Origin: Methylobacterium sp. C25
GTDB lineage: Bacteria; Pseudomonadota; Alphaproteobacteria; Rhizobiales; Beijerinckiaceae
Assembly: GCF_021352225.1 (NCBI RefSeq)
Contig: NZ_JAAUVI010000011.1
Coordinates: 1-64,000 of the forward strand
DNA length: 64,000 nt
Reading direction: 5' to 3'
In this document: positions 50,613 through 59,617 of the stretch, piece after piece
Layout: every line of letters begins with the position of its first letter
How positions within the stretch are numbered: the first letter of the stretch is position 1
Position numbers and translations under genes: made by a program
Notes under the pieces: model-generated
What the model was told of the DNA's origin: nothing
Seen by the model: only the letters and a program-made list of their open reading frames with translations
Databases searched by the model: none

Positions 50613-52064
50613 ATGCTGAACCGGGTTCTTGGACGGGTGATCGGCGCTTTCGCCACGCTGGCGGCGTTGGCGGGAAGTGCCGGCGCGGTCACGGCGCCGA
50701 TCGTCGTGGTCGAGGTCGATTCCGGCAAGGTGATCTACAGCCAGGCGGCCACCGACCCATGGTACCCGGCCTCGATCACCAAGCTGATGACCACCTACGT
50801 CGCCCTCGACCTGGTGCGACAGGGCAAGCTCTCGATGAACTCGCTGCTGACGATCTCGCCAGCGGCCGCGGCCGAGCCGCCCTCGAAGATGGGGTTCAAG
50901 CCCGGCACTCAGCTCACCCTCGACAACGCCCTCAAGATCATCATGGTCAAGTCGGCCAACGACGTGGCCTGGGCGATCGGTGAGAATCTCGGCGGCTCCA
51001 TCGAGGGCTTCGCCGACATGATGAACGCGACGGCGCGCCGGATCGGCATGCGCGAGAGCCGCTGGTACAATCCGAACGGTCTGCCCGAGCCGCGCCAATG
51101 GACCTCGGCCCGCGACATGGCGACCCTCGCCCGCGCCCTGATGCGCGACTTCCCCGACGCGCACGACCTCTTCAACATCTCGGCGATTCAGTACGGCAAG
51201 TACGTGGTGGCCAACCATAACGGCCTGCTCGGGCGCTATGCCGGGGCCGACGGCATGAAGACCGGCTTCATCTGCTCGGGCGGCTTCAACGTCGTGGCGA
51301 CTGCGACTCGGAACGGCCGCCGCATCGTCGCCGTGGTGATGGGCCAGCCGAGCGCCCGCGAGCGCGACCTCAAGACCGCCGACCTGTTCGATTACGGCTT
51401 CAGTCAGTCGGCCGGCTGGACCGCGCCGACGCTCGACGCGCTGCCTTCGTCCAGCCTCAGCGAACCGCCGGACATGCGGCCCTTCATCTGCGACCGCAAG
51501 AAGCCGATGCCGATCGACGAGGGTCAGGGCGCCATCACCGCCGGCGGCCCGGCGGGCTCCGACAACGCCTTCTCGCAGCTTCTCGGCTCGTCCTCGCAGG
51601 GGCAGGTTCCGCTGGCGCTCGCCACGATCAACAGTGCCAACATGCGCGGCCGCAGTCTCCCGCCGCGGGCGCCCCTCCAGCCGATCGCGGTCTGGACCGG
51701 AAGCAACCCCGCCGAGGGTGCCGCCCAACTCGCGGCCGAGGAAGAAGAGATCAAGAACAGCAAGGCTGCCAAGCTCGCTGCGATCAAGCAGAAGCGCGAG
51801 GCTGCGCGCGAGGCCGCCAAGCAGGCCAAGGCCGAGAAGGCCGCCAAGCAGCGCGCCGCTGCCGTGACCGCCCCGCATCCCCACAAAGGCGCTCTCCCCG
51901 CCACGGCCAGCGCCTACGCGGCCTCCGACGCCAAGGAGAAGAAGGCAGCGGCCAAACCTCCCGCGAAGGCCGCCGCCAAGCCGGCCGCCAAAGCCGCTGC
52001 GAAGCCGGGAGCCAAGGCGGCCGCGAAGCCTGTGGTTAAAAAGAAGAGCGCCGCCGCCGAGTAA
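50613..52064 (+). CDS. D-alanyl-D-alanine carboxypeptidase with histone-H1-like tail
   Basis: This periplasmic enzyme trims the terminal D-Ala of peptidoglycan pentapeptides. After a signal peptide (IGAFATLAALAGSAGA) come S54-K57 in PASITKLM, S114-N116 in VKSANDVAW and K216-G218 in GMKTGF. From about residue 376 to the end at 483 the protein is Ala/Lys/Pro-rich (KAAAKPAAKAAAKPG repeats), unlike the usual DacC-type C-terminal domain. It resembles histone H1 or Rhizobiales cell-wall-associated tails. I start at ATG 50613, giving a normal leader; the upstream frame adds a non-homologous 40 residues. Confidence 0.92.
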   Translation: MLNRVLGRVIGAFATLAALAGSAGAVTAPIVVVEVDSGKVIYSQAATDPWYPASITKLMTTYVALDLVRQGKLSMNSLLTISPAAAAEPPSKMGFKPGTQLTLDNALKIIMVKSANDVAWAIGENLGGSIEGFADMMNATARRIGMRESRWYNPNGLPEPRQWTSARDMATLARALMRDFPDAHDLFNISAIQYGKYVVANHNGLLGRYAGADGMKTGFICSGGFNVVATATRNGRRIVAVVMGQPSARERDLKTADLFDYGFSQSAGWTAPTLDALPSSSLSEPPDMRPFICDRKKPMPIDEGQGAITAGGPAGSDNAFSQLLGSSSQGQVPLALATINSANMRGRSLPPRAPLQPIAVWTGSNPAEGAAQLAAEEEEIKNSKAAKLAAIKQKREAAREAAKQAKAEKAAKQRAAAVTAPHPHKGALPATASAYAASDAKEKKAAAKPPAKAAAKPAAKAAAKPGAKAAAKPVVKKKSAAAE

Positions 52065-52143
52065 AATCTCGCTTGGCAGCGGAGCATCTCGCCGTCGGGG
52101 CCGACGGACAGGCGGGTGTTCAGGCCGTACGGCCCATTCTCGT

Positions 52144-53010
52144 CTACTGAAACACCGCGCGATGCTTCTCGATGAACGCGGCGAGGCTCATCGGCGACCG
52201 CCCGCCAATGCGCTCGACGATGTCGTTGGTGCCGGCGAAAACCCCGTCGTGATGGTCGATAGCGACCTCATCGAGGTGCTGCGCCAGGAACGGCGCATCC
52301 TGCCCACGCACCTCCCGCGCCCATTGCGTGGCGGTGATCTTCTCGTAGCGCACCGTCTTGCCGAGGCTCTCACCGACGATCTCGGCGATTTCGGGCGCCG
52401 TGAACTCGACGGGGCCGAACAGCGGGTAGACCTGTCCGGCATGGCCGATCGGATCGGCCAGGATGGCGGCGATCACGGCTCCCTGATCTTCCGCGGCGAT
52501 CGGCGCATGTCGCCCCGTCGTGCCGAAGGGAACCGACATCCGGCCCTCGCCGATCATCCGGCGCATGTAGAGCAGCCATTCGGCGAAATAGGTCGGGCGC
52601 AGATGGGCGACCGGCGTCCCCGACCAGTCGAAGACGCGCTCCGAGAGCCAATGCTGGAGCGCTGCATTGCTCTTGGCTTCCCGGCGGGCGGATTTCTGGG
52701 ACATGTTCACGATGAACTCGACGCCCGCCTCGCGCGCGGCCTGCGCGAATTGCACGGTCGCCTGGGCGATGCCGGGATCGATCGGGTGCACGAAGTAGGC
52801 GCGTTGGACGCCCTCGAGCGCCCGCCGCACGGAATGGAAATCGTGCAGGTCGCCGACGACGATCTCGGCGCCGCTTTCGGCCAGCTTGCTGGAGCGCGCG
52901 TCCTCGCGGTGGACGAAAGCGCGAACGGGAAAGCCGCGATCGAGCAGGAGGTTGGTTGCGGCGCGTCCGGTCGATCCCGTTGCGCCCGTGATCAGCAGGG
53001 TGGGTTTCAT
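52144..53010 (-). CDS. NmrA-type NAD(P)-binding oxidoreductase/regulator
   Basis: This is a Rossmann-fold protein (atypical short-chain dehydrogenase): LLITGATGSTGRAATNLLLDRGFPVRAFVHR at the start, then VVGDLHD, VQRAYFVHPID and INMSQKSA-type positions. 288 residues. The SDR tyrosine triad is not clear, as in NmrA proteins, which often bind NAD(P) without classical catalysis. It is divergent from a TetR gene, with two palindromic sites between them. A role in electrophile or quinone response is plausible for this arrangement but not proven. Confidence 0.85.
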   Translation of the reverse strand: MKPTLLITGATGSTGRAATNLLLDRGFPVRAFVHREDARSSKLAESGAEIVVGDLHDFHSVRRALEGVQRAYFVHPIDPGIAQATVQFAQAAREAGVEFIVNMSQKSARREAKSNAALQHWLSERVFDWSGTPVAHLRPTYFAEWLLYMRRMIGEGRMSVPFGTTGRHAPIAAEDQGAVIAAILADPIGHAGQVYPLFGPVEFTAPEIAEIVGESLGKTVRYEKITATQWAREVRGQDAPFLAQHLDEVAIDHHDGVFAGTNDIVERIGGRSPMSLAAFIEKHRAVFQ

Positions 53011-53122
53011 GGAGATGGCTCCGAAAAAGGGGGCGTGAGGGCAAGCCGGGTCGACGCCTGTGTGCGCCTCGCGGCTCGGCGGCCGATGGGATCGCTCTTG
53101 CGGCCGACCACACGATCCAAAA

Positions 53123-53140
53123 GTAAACAGATCTGTTTAC
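53123..53140. promoter_or_regulatory. Perfect 18-bp palindromic operator, site 1
   Basis: GTAAACAGATCTGTTTAC reads identically on both strands and lies between the divergent NmrA-type and TetR genes. Its centre is 28 bp from that of site 2, close to three helical turns, so two TetR dimers could bind the same face. Confidence 0.85.
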
Positions 53141-53149
53141 TCGTCGGTT

Positions 53150-53169
53150 GGTAAACAGGTCCGTTTACC
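53150..53169. promoter_or_regulatory. Near-perfect palindromic operator, site 2
   Basis: GGTAAACAGGTCCGTTTACC shares the GTAAAC/GTTTAC half-sites with site 1 and ends 18 bases before the TetR ATG. Repetition of the same half-site supports a real operator pair controlling both genes. Confidence 0.85.
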
Positions 53170-53187
53170 CGGTCAAGCCGGTTCGCT

Positions 53188-53814
53188 ATGAGACACGCGG
53201 AGGCCGAGAAACGAGCGATGGACAAGGCTGAACGCAGCGAGGGCAAGCGGCTCGAGATCGTGAAGCGAGCCTTCGACCAGTTCTACGATGGCGGCTTCCA
53301 TGCGACGGGCGTCGACACGATCCTCGCCGAGACCGGCATTTCGAAGCGCACGCTCTACAAGTACTTCCCCTCGAAGGACGATCTGATCGAGGCCGTGCTG
53401 GACTATTACGGGGCCTGGATCGTCGGCGAGCTGTTCGATCCGGTGGCGTCGTTGAGCGCGACCCCGCGCGAGCAGATCCTGGCCTTCTTCGACGTGCGAA
53501 GGGCGCGGATGCAGAAGGTCCCGAACCGCGGGTGCCTCGGCATCAAGGCCTCGCAGGAATTCGTCGGTAAGCACGCCGGGATCATGGCGCATGGCAAGCA
53601 GGTCACGCTGCGGGTCGAGAGCGTCTTCGTTGAGTTGTGTGAACGGGCGGGCTTCACCCGGCCGGCCGAACTCGGCAAGCAGCTCAACCTGCTGTTCCAG
53701 GGCGCGATGCTGCTCTCGCTGGTTTACGGCGACAGCTCGCCTTTCGGCTCCGCCAAGGATGCGGTCGTCGCGTTGCTGGATGCGCAGCGCGATGGAGCCT
53801 CGCTCGAAGCTTGA
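53188..53814 (+). CDS. TetR-family repressor (likely of the NmrA-type gene)
   Basis: The helix-turn-helix region reads LEIVKRAFDQFYDGGFHATGVDTILAETGISKRTLYKYFPSKDDL in pieces; SKRTLYKYF is the recognition helix. The C-terminal domain begins around residue 90 and contains a Cys-bearing NRGCLGIKASQEF segment of the TetR_C_6-like kind. 208 residues from ATG 53188; ATG 53218 is an alternative that would sit farther from the operators. It is divergent from the NmrA-type gene with two shared palindromes, so autoregulation is likely. Confidence 0.92.
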   Translation: MRHAEAEKRAMDKAERSEGKRLEIVKRAFDQFYDGGFHATGVDTILAETGISKRTLYKYFPSKDDLIEAVLDYYGAWIVGELFDPVASLSATPREQILAFFDVRRARMQKVPNRGCLGIKASQEFVGKHAGIMAHGKQVTLRVESVFVELCERAGFTRPAELGKQLNLLFQGAMLLSLVYGDSSPFGSAKDAVVALLDAQRDGASLEA

Positions 53815-53849
53815 TCGGATCGGACGCGGGGCGGCCGGTCCGTCCGGGC

Positions 53850-55064
53850 CTATCTCAGCGCGCTGACGACGGCGGCGAAGAAATCGGCATCGGTGACTGG
53901 CGGCGCACCCGTCGGCTTCGAACGTGCGCCCCACTGGGCGATCACGACGTGCTCCTTCGGGTTCACGTAGACGTATTGTCCGAAGATTCCGCGGGCCGTG
54001 AAGGCACCCGCATTCGGCGTTCCCGCCGCGTCTCCGAACACCCACCACATGTATCCGTAGTTCACGGTCTTGCCGCCGAGCTGCTTCGGAGAGCCGGCCT
54101 GCTCGAACCAGCCTTCTGGCACGACGCGCTCGCCGTCGATGACGCCGCCGTTCAGCACGAACTGGCCGAAGCGGGCATAGTCGCGCAACGTGGCGCTGAG
54201 CCCGCTGCCGCCGACCTCCAGGCCATTCGGCGACTCGACCCACCAGGTCGCGTCCTGCTCCATGCCGAGCCGCGACCAGATCTTTTCCGAGAGATAGACC
54301 GCCTCGGGACGCTTGGTGGCCGCGGCGACCAGCGCGCCGACGATGTGCGTCTCGCCGGTGCTGTAGTTCCACACCGTTCCCGGCTCGTGCGCGCGGGGCA
54401 GCTTCGCCATGAGCTGCAGGATCGTGCCCGGCTTTCCCTCGAGCTGCAGCTCGAGCATGCGCCGGCGGTCAGATTTGGGATCGGTATAGGTCTCGTCCCA
54501 GTGGGCTCCGGAGGCCATCTGCAGCAGGTTGCGGATGCTGACCCCGTCATAGGCACCTCCTGCGAGTTCCGGCAGGTAGGTCGTGACGGGATCATCGATG
54601 CTCTTGATGTAGCCGTCCTTGATCGCCGCGCCGACGAGCGTCGAGCTGATGGATTTCGCCACCGACATCGACATCCAGCGGCTCGCCGAGCTGTTGCCGA
54701 GCTCGTAATCCTCGTAGGCGACCCGGCCGTCCTTCAGGACGAGAAGGCCCGCGACGCGGTTCAGCGAGAGATAGTCGAACAGGTCGATCGTCTTACCGCC
54801 CGACTCGAACTTGACGTCTTCGAGCTGTCGCTCGGCGCGCTCCAGCGGAACGACGCGGCCGCCGCGATCCACGGTGCGGGTCGGAAACAGCCGGTCGATG
54901 TTGCGGAAGGTATTGGCCTGCAGGTCCGGCGTCAGCCGCCCGTCATAGACCTGCCGCACCGTGCCGATCGCCGTGGGGCTGCCGTCCATGGCCCACGACG
55001 ACTCCGTCGGCAGGACTCCGAGACAGCAGATCGCGAACAGGGCTGCCCATGTCGACACTTGCAT
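53850..55064 (-). CDS. Exported serine hydrolase (beta-lactamase class C-like)
   Basis: This periplasmic serine hydrolase is of the beta-lactamase/D-aminopeptidase/esterase group. The signal peptide is STWAALFAICCLGVLP then TESSWA. The nucleophile is in MSVAKSIS (SxxK), and the YxN-like position reads NYSTGE. HVVIAQWGA near the C-terminus replaces the KTG-type motif. 404 residues from ATG 55064; the 63-base longer frame is not needed. Convergent with the TetR gene 35 bases away. It could hydrolyse 6-aminohexanoate-like amides, esters or beta-lactams; sequence alone cannot choose. Confidence 0.85.
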   Translation of the reverse strand: MQVSTWAALFAICCLGVLPTESSWAMDGSPTAIGTVRQVYDGRLTPDLQANTFRNIDRLFPTRTVDRGGRVVPLERAERQLEDVKFESGGKTIDLFDYLSLNRVAGLLVLKDGRVAYEDYELGNSSASRWMSMSVAKSISSTLVGAAIKDGYIKSIDDPVTTYLPELAGGAYDGVSIRNLLQMASGAHWDETYTDPKSDRRRMLELQLEGKPGTILQLMAKLPRAHEPGTVWNYSTGETHIVGALVAAATKRPEAVYLSEKIWSRLGMEQDATWWVESPNGLEVGGSGLSATLRDYARFGQFVLNGGVIDGERVVPEGWFEQAGSPKQLGGKTVNYGYMWWVFGDAAGTPNAGAFTARGIFGQYVYVNPKEHVVIAQWGARSKPTGAPPVTDADFFAAVVSALR

Positions 55065-55284
55065 CACCGCCACGCTCCCGAGGGTCTCACGCTCGCCGGC
55101 CCGCTGAGATCGGCTCAACCCCGACATAGGGGGCGATCGGCCTCGGTCAGCCGCGCCAGCGGCCTAGCCTGCCGGATGGAACGAGAAGAACGATCAAATT
55201 CCCGCCATTGATTGCTCGACAGCGCGCTTCTCGGCTCGACATTCATGCCGTTCGAAGTGAACCACTGGTGCGCGGAGCCTTGCC

Positions 55285-56817
55285 ATGACCGACCCGACGA
55301 TCGTGACCCCCGCCGCGGTTGGCGGTTCGAGCGCAACCGGAGGCCTCACCCGCCGGTCCGTCGTCGGCACGCTCGCCCTGGCATCGGTGGCCGGGTCGTC
55401 GACCCGTGTCCTTGCTGCGCAGGGCGATCCTTCGCTGCTCGACGCCACACGGTTGCAGGCCGCCTATGGGGAGCGGTCGCTGTCACCGGTCGAGGCGACG
55501 AAGGCCGTCTTCTCGCGGATCGAGGCGCTCAATCCCTCGATCAACGCGTTCATCGTCCTCGACCGCGACGGTGCTGTGAAAGCCGCGGAAGCCTCGGCTT
55601 TGCGTTGGCGGGAGGGCAAGGCGCTCGGGCCGCTCGACGGCGTACCGGTGACCGTCAAGGACAACATCCCCTGGGCCGGCCACCCGACACGCAAGGGCAG
55701 CCGCACCAGCGCGGATGGCCCGAGCCTCGAGAATGCCCCGGTGGTCTCGCGGCTCCTCGATGCGGGTGCGATCATCCTGGGCAAGACCTGCATGCCGGAA
55801 TTCGGGTGGAAGGGCGTCGGCGACAGTCCTCTCACCGGCATTACCCGCAACCCGTGGAACACGCGGGTGACCACGGGCGGCTCGACGGCCGGCGGGGCCG
55901 CTTCGGCCGCGCTGAATCTCGGTCTCCTGCATATCGGGACCGACGGTGCCGGCTCGATCCGCATCCCGAGTTCCTTCTGCGGAGTGTTCGGAATCAAGCC
56001 GAGCCTCGGACGCATCCCCGCGGTTCCGGCGGCGGCGACGCTGCATCTCGGCCCGGTGAGCCGCAGCGTGCGCGACGCGGCCGCCCTGCTGCAGACCGTG
56101 GCCGGCCCCGATTCGCGCGACATGACGTCGGCGAATGGGCCGCTGCCGGATCTGCTCGGCACGCTCGACAAGGGCGTCAAGGATCTGCGTATCGCCTGGA
56201 GCCCGCGGCTCGGCTACGTGAAGAACCTCGACCCGGAGGTGGAGGCGATCACCGAGAAGGCAGCAAAAGCCTTCTCCGATCTCGGGGCGAAGGTCGAGCA
56301 GGCCGATCCGGGCTTTCCCGACCCCGCGCCGATCCTCGACCCGATCTGGCTGACCATTTGCTGGACGGCGGTGCGATCGGTCCCGGAAGCGAAATGGGGC
56401 GAACTCGACCCGGCCCTGCTGGCACTCGCGCTGAAGGGCCGGAACGTCTCGGCTGCCGATTACGGGACAGCGCTTGCGGCCCGTACCTCCCTCCACGCCG
56501 CCATGGGCCGCTTCAACCAGAAATTCGATCTTCTGCTCACGCCTACCCTGGCCTGCGCCGCTTTCGAGACAGGCCACAACACGCCACCGGACGGCCGCTT
56601 CGGTGACGATTGGCTGAACTGGGCGCCTTACACCTATCCGTTCAATCTCAGCTGGCATCCCGCTGCTTCGATGCCCTGTGGCTTCACCAAGGACGGTCGG
56701 CCGATCGGGCTGCAAATCGTCGGCCCGTATCTGCGTGAGGATCTCGTGCTGCGCGCGGCTCGCGCTTACGAGCAGGCCCATCCCTGGCCGTTCATCGACG
56801 TTCCCAGGAACGGATAG
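55285..56817 (+). CDS. Amidase-signature family hydrolase with twin-arginine-type leader
   Basis: Amidase-signature enzymes use a Ser-cisSer-Lys triad. The lysine is in VTVKDNIP, and the serines are in GGSTAGGAASAAL and TDGAGSIRIPSSFCG. GVFGIKPSLGRIP follows. 510 residues. The N-terminus contains TRRSVVGTLALASVAGSSTRVLA, an RR-plus-hydrophobic Tat-like leader, so the enzyme may be exported folded. The substrate is unknown. The frame starts at ATG 55285, 220 bases after the serine hydrolase start on the other strand. Confidence 0.9.
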   Translation: MTDPTIVTPAAVGGSSATGGLTRRSVVGTLALASVAGSSTRVLAAQGDPSLLDATRLQAAYGERSLSPVEATKAVFSRIEALNPSINAFIVLDRDGAVKAAEASALRWREGKALGPLDGVPVTVKDNIPWAGHPTRKGSRTSADGPSLENAPVVSRLLDAGAIILGKTCMPEFGWKGVGDSPLTGITRNPWNTRVTTGGSTAGGAASAALNLGLLHIGTDGAGSIRIPSSFCGVFGIKPSLGRIPAVPAAATLHLGPVSRSVRDAAALLQTVAGPDSRDMTSANGPLPDLLGTLDKGVKDLRIAWSPRLGYVKNLDPEVEAITEKAAKAFSDLGAKVEQADPGFPDPAPILDPIWLTICWTAVRSVPEAKWGELDPALLALALKGRNVSAADYGTALAARTSLHAAMGRFNQKFDLLLTPTLACAAFETGHNTPPDGRFGDDWLNWAPYTYPFNLSWHPAASMPCGFTKDGRPIGLQIVGPYLREDLVLRAARAYEQAHPWPFIDVPRNG

Positions 56818-57136
56818 GCGCTGGCCGAAAGGCCAGGACGTTTCGGCTACGAGCACCTGTCGATCTCCGCCGGCATCCGCCTGAGGGCGGCAAGGAAGCC
56901 GCCGCCGCGAAAGCATCTGCGCCGACTCCGATGCCAATTGAAACGCGCTATCGTTCGCCGTCTAAAAACAAAATCCGATTTGCCGGCTGTCAAAACTGAT
57001 CTCTTTAGCCGTCATGCAACTGTAAAACTCGCAAAGTACCCGTCAACGACTGTCGGAGGCGTGTCGAATAGGCTGCTGCACTACGGATCAACCGTGGGCA
57101 CGGCTCGATGCTCGCCCATGGGGACTGCTGGCGAAG
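56818..57136. promoter_or_regulatory. Upstream region of the lipid gene set, with a promoter candidate
   Basis: This 319-bp gap starts with a small hairpin (CTGGCC GAAA GGCCAG, 56821-56836) that may end the amidase transcript. An AT-rich block at about 56937-57040 includes TTGAAA (56938-56943), a 17-base spacer and TCTAAA (56961-56966), a plausible sigma-70-type promoter for the downstream gene set. No gene is supportable here. Confidence 0.5.
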
Positions 57137-58174
57137 ATGCGGGTTTTGATTGCGACAGACGCTTGGGCGCCGCAGGTGAACGGCGTGGTCCGGACGTTGA
57201 CGTCGCTGCAGAAGAGCGCCGGCCGGGTCGGGATGGAGATCGTCTTCCTCTCGCCGGAAGGCTTCTCGACCTTTCCGGTGCCGAGCTATCCTGGCCTCAA
57301 CCTCGCGATCCCTGACGGCGCGGAGATCGCGCGCCGGATCGAGGCGGCCCGGCCCGACGCGATCCACATCGCGACGGAAGGGTCGATCGGGCTCGCCGTG
57401 CGCTCCTACTGCATCAAGCACCGCCTGCCCTTCACGACGAGTTTCACCACGAAGTTCCCCGAATACATCGCCGCGCGCTTCTTCGTGCCGGCGACGTGGA
57501 GCTACTGGGTGCTGCGGCGCTTCCACGCCGCCGGCCGGGTCACGATGGCCTCGACGACCTCGCTGGTTCGGGAGTTGCGCGGACGCGGCTTCCGCAAGCT
57601 CGGCATCTGGAGCCGCGGCGTCGATACAGAACTGTTCACCCCGGGCAATGCAGCCCAGCTCGACCTGCCGCGGCCGATCTTTCTGAACGTCGGTCGCGTT
57701 GCGGTCGAAAAAAACCTCGAAGCCTTCCTGTCGCTCGATCTGCCCGGCTCCAAGGTGGTGATCGGCGCAGGGCCCCAGCTCGACGAACTGAAGGCCAAGT
57801 TCCCCGAGGCGCACTTCTTGGGTGAGCGGCACGGCTCCGACCTCGCCGCGCATATCGCGGCGGCGGATGTCTTCGTTTTCCCGAGCCTCACTGACACCTA
57901 CGGCGTGGTCCAGCTCGAAGCGCTGGCCTGCGGCGTGCCGGTGGCGGCCTTCCCCGTGACGGGACCGCGCGACGTGATCGGGGATCACGATGTCGGCGTG
58001 CTCGACGAGGACCTGCGGGCCGCCTGCCTCGGCGCTCTGAAGGTCTCCCGCGAGGCCTGCCGCACCTTCGCGCTCGCCCGCTCCTGGGAGGCCAGCGCCC
58101 GTCAGTTCGCGCGCAACGTCTCTCGGGCGCGCATCCGCAAGCCGAAATGGTCGACCGCCGCGGCGACGGCCTGA
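57137..58174 (+). CDS. GT4-family glycosyltransferase of a lipid gene set
   Basis: This is a GT-B retaining transferase. The N-terminal domain opens MRVLIATDAWAPQVNGVVRT (acceptor loop with VNGV, typical of lipid mannosyl/sulfoquinovosyl/glucosyl transferases). The donor domain has FLNVGRVAVEKNLEAF, VIGAGPQ and the EX7E-like region VVQLEALACGVPV. 345 residues. It lies 27 bases before the PmtA-type methyltransferase, so both are probably co-transcribed. Diacylglycerol is the likely acceptor from context; the sugar is not known. Confidence 0.88.
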   Translation: MRVLIATDAWAPQVNGVVRTLTSLQKSAGRVGMEIVFLSPEGFSTFPVPSYPGLNLAIPDGAEIARRIEAARPDAIHIATEGSIGLAVRSYCIKHRLPFTTSFTTKFPEYIAARFFVPATWSYWVLRRFHAAGRVTMASTTSLVRELRGRGFRKLGIWSRGVDTELFTPGNAAQLDLPRPIFLNVGRVAVEKNLEAFLSLDLPGSKVVIGAGPQLDELKAKFPEAHFLGERHGSDLAAHIAAADVFVFPSLTDTYGVVQLEALACGVPVAAFPVTGPRDVIGDHDVGVLDEDLRAACLGALKVSREACRTFALARSWEASARQFARNVSRARIRKPKWSTAAATA

Positions 58175-58201
58175 ATCAACACCCTGGTAGGAGCTACATC
58201 C

Positions 58202-58870
58202 ATGGCAGGTAACGGCGCGGTCCCCACCGTCGACGACATGCGGACGGAAGGGGTCGCCAAGGCCTATGACCGTTGGGCCCCGATCTACGACCTCGTCTTC
58301 GGCAAGGTCTTCGCGCGCGGCCGCTCGGCGGCGATCGAAGCCGCGGAAAAGGTCGGCGGGCGCATCCTCGAAGTCGGCGTCGGCACCGGCATCTCGCTGC
58401 CGCAATACTCTTCGCGCAGCCGGCTCGTCGGCGTCGACCTCTCCGCGCCGATGCTGGAGAAGGCCCGCGAGCGGGTGAAGGAGCTGAACCTGCGCAACGT
58501 CGAACAGCTCGAGGTCATGGATGCCGAGCATCTTGGCTTCGCCGACGCCTCCTTCGACGTGGTGGTGGCGCAATACGTCGTCACCGCCGTGCCGAACCCG
58601 GAAGCTGCCCTCGACGAGTTCCTGCGGGTGGCGCGGCCGGGCGGCGAGATCGTCATTACGACCCGGATCGGTGCCGCTGGCGGTCTGCGCGGCGCCATCG
58701 AGTCGCTGCTCCAGCCGGTGGTGAACCGCCTCGGCTGGCGCACCGAGTTCTCCTGGGCCCGCTACCAGACCTGGATCGACCGCACCCCGGGCGTGAGCCT
58801 CCTCGAGCACCGGCCCCTGCCGCCGCTCGGCCATTTCTCGCTCATCCGTCTCCGCAAGGCGGACGCCTGA
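58202..58870 (+). CDS. PmtA-type phospholipid N-methyltransferase
   Basis: The family methylates phosphatidylethanolamine towards phosphatidylcholine in Rhodobacter-type bacteria. AYDRWAPIYDLVFGKVFARGR is the Rhodobacter PmtA-type start; motif I is ILEVGVGTGISLPQY. VGVDLSAPML and GFADASFDVVVAQYVVTAVP follow. 222 residues, ATG at 58202. Homologues are also annotated as generic class I methyltransferases; the neighbouring glycosyltransferase and phosphatidylserine decarboxylase-like gene support a lipid role. Confidence 0.85.
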   Translation: MAGNGAVPTVDDMRTEGVAKAYDRWAPIYDLVFGKVFARGRSAAIEAAEKVGGRILEVGVGTGISLPQYSSRSRLVGVDLSAPMLEKARERVKELNLRNVEQLEVMDAEHLGFADASFDVVVAQYVVTAVPNPEAALDEFLRVARPGGEIVITTRIGAAGGLRGAIESLLQPVVNRLGWRTEFSWARYQTWIDRTPGVSLLEHRPLPPLGHFSLIRLRKADA

Positions 58871-58941
58871 GCGACGCAACTCCGTCGCCGGACGAACCGG
58901 TGACGCAACACCTCAACTCCCATCGAGAGGAGATCAGATCT

Positions 58942-59577
58942 ATGGGCGGCTATTTGGAAGCGTTGCGGGTGCAGCGCTGGGACGACCATCGCTACTACCA
59001 CCACAGCCGGATCAATCAGGCGCTCCACCTGCTGAGCGCGCTGAGCTTCCTGCTCGCCTACATGATCGCCTTCAAGGACCCGGCCATCGCCGCGCTGATC
59101 GCCTGGCTCGTCTCGATGACCAGCCGCCAGGCCGGCCACTTCTTCTTCGAGCCCAAGGGCTACGACCACGTGAACCATGCCACGCACGACCACAAGGAAG
59201 AGATCAAGGTCGGCTACAATCTGCAGCGCAAGGTCGTGCTGATGGCGACCTGGGCGCTCTCGCCGTTCGTCTTCACGTTGAGCCCGTCGCTGTTCGGCCT
59301 GATCGAGCCGCATCAGACCACCGGCGAACTCGTGCGCCATATCGGCATGCTCTGGTTCGCGATCGGGATCGGCGGCCTGGTTTTCCGCGTGCTGCAGCTC
59401 TTCATCATCCGGGACGTCGAGACCGGGCTGGTCTGGGCCGCGAAGATCATCACTGACCCGTTCCACGACGTGAAGCTCTACTACAAGGCGCCGTTCTACC
59501 TGATGCAGGGCGAGCTGATCGACCACGGGCTGGCCGACGAGGTCGCCGAGGAAGCCGCACGCAGCGCCGCGCGGTAA
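58942..59577 (+). CDS. Histidine-rich membrane protein of unknown function (weakly Mpo1/DUF962-like)
   Basis: This is a 211-residue protein with about four hydrophobic segments. It has a cluster of histidines on one side: DDHRYYHHSRINQALH, RQAGHFFFEP, DHVNHATHDHKEE. The HH-x4-N-x3-H plus GH-x3-FE spacing weakly recalls Mpo1-type 2-hydroxy fatty acid dioxygenases, which use an iron-histidine site. That is a tentative resemblance. ATG 58942 has a strong GAGAGGAGAT ribosome site. It is the last plus-strand gene of the GT/PmtA set and could hydroxylate or otherwise modify a lipid chain. Confidence 0.75.
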   Translation: MGGYLEALRVQRWDDHRYYHHSRINQALHLLSALSFLLAYMIAFKDPAIAALIAWLVSMTSRQAGHFFFEPKGYDHVNHATHDHKEEIKVGYNLQRKVVLMATWALSPFVFTLSPSLFGLIEPHQTTGELVRHIGMLWFAIGIGGLVFRVLQLFIIRDVETGLVWAAKIITDPFHDVKLYYKAPFYLMQGELIDHGLADEVAEEAARSAAR

Positions 59578-59586
59578 GCCGAACGG

Positions 59587-59617
59587 GGTCCGGCCGAGCC
59601 TCTACTCGGCCGGGACC
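59587..59617. terminator. Hairpin between convergent genes
   Basis: A 12-bp stem (GGTCCGGCCGAG, 59587-59598, with CTCGGCCGGGACC, 59605-59617, one bulged G) closes a 6-base loop. It overlaps the last codons of the minus-strand PLP enzyme. There is no T-tract on either side, so the terminator call is tentative. Confidence 0.5.
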
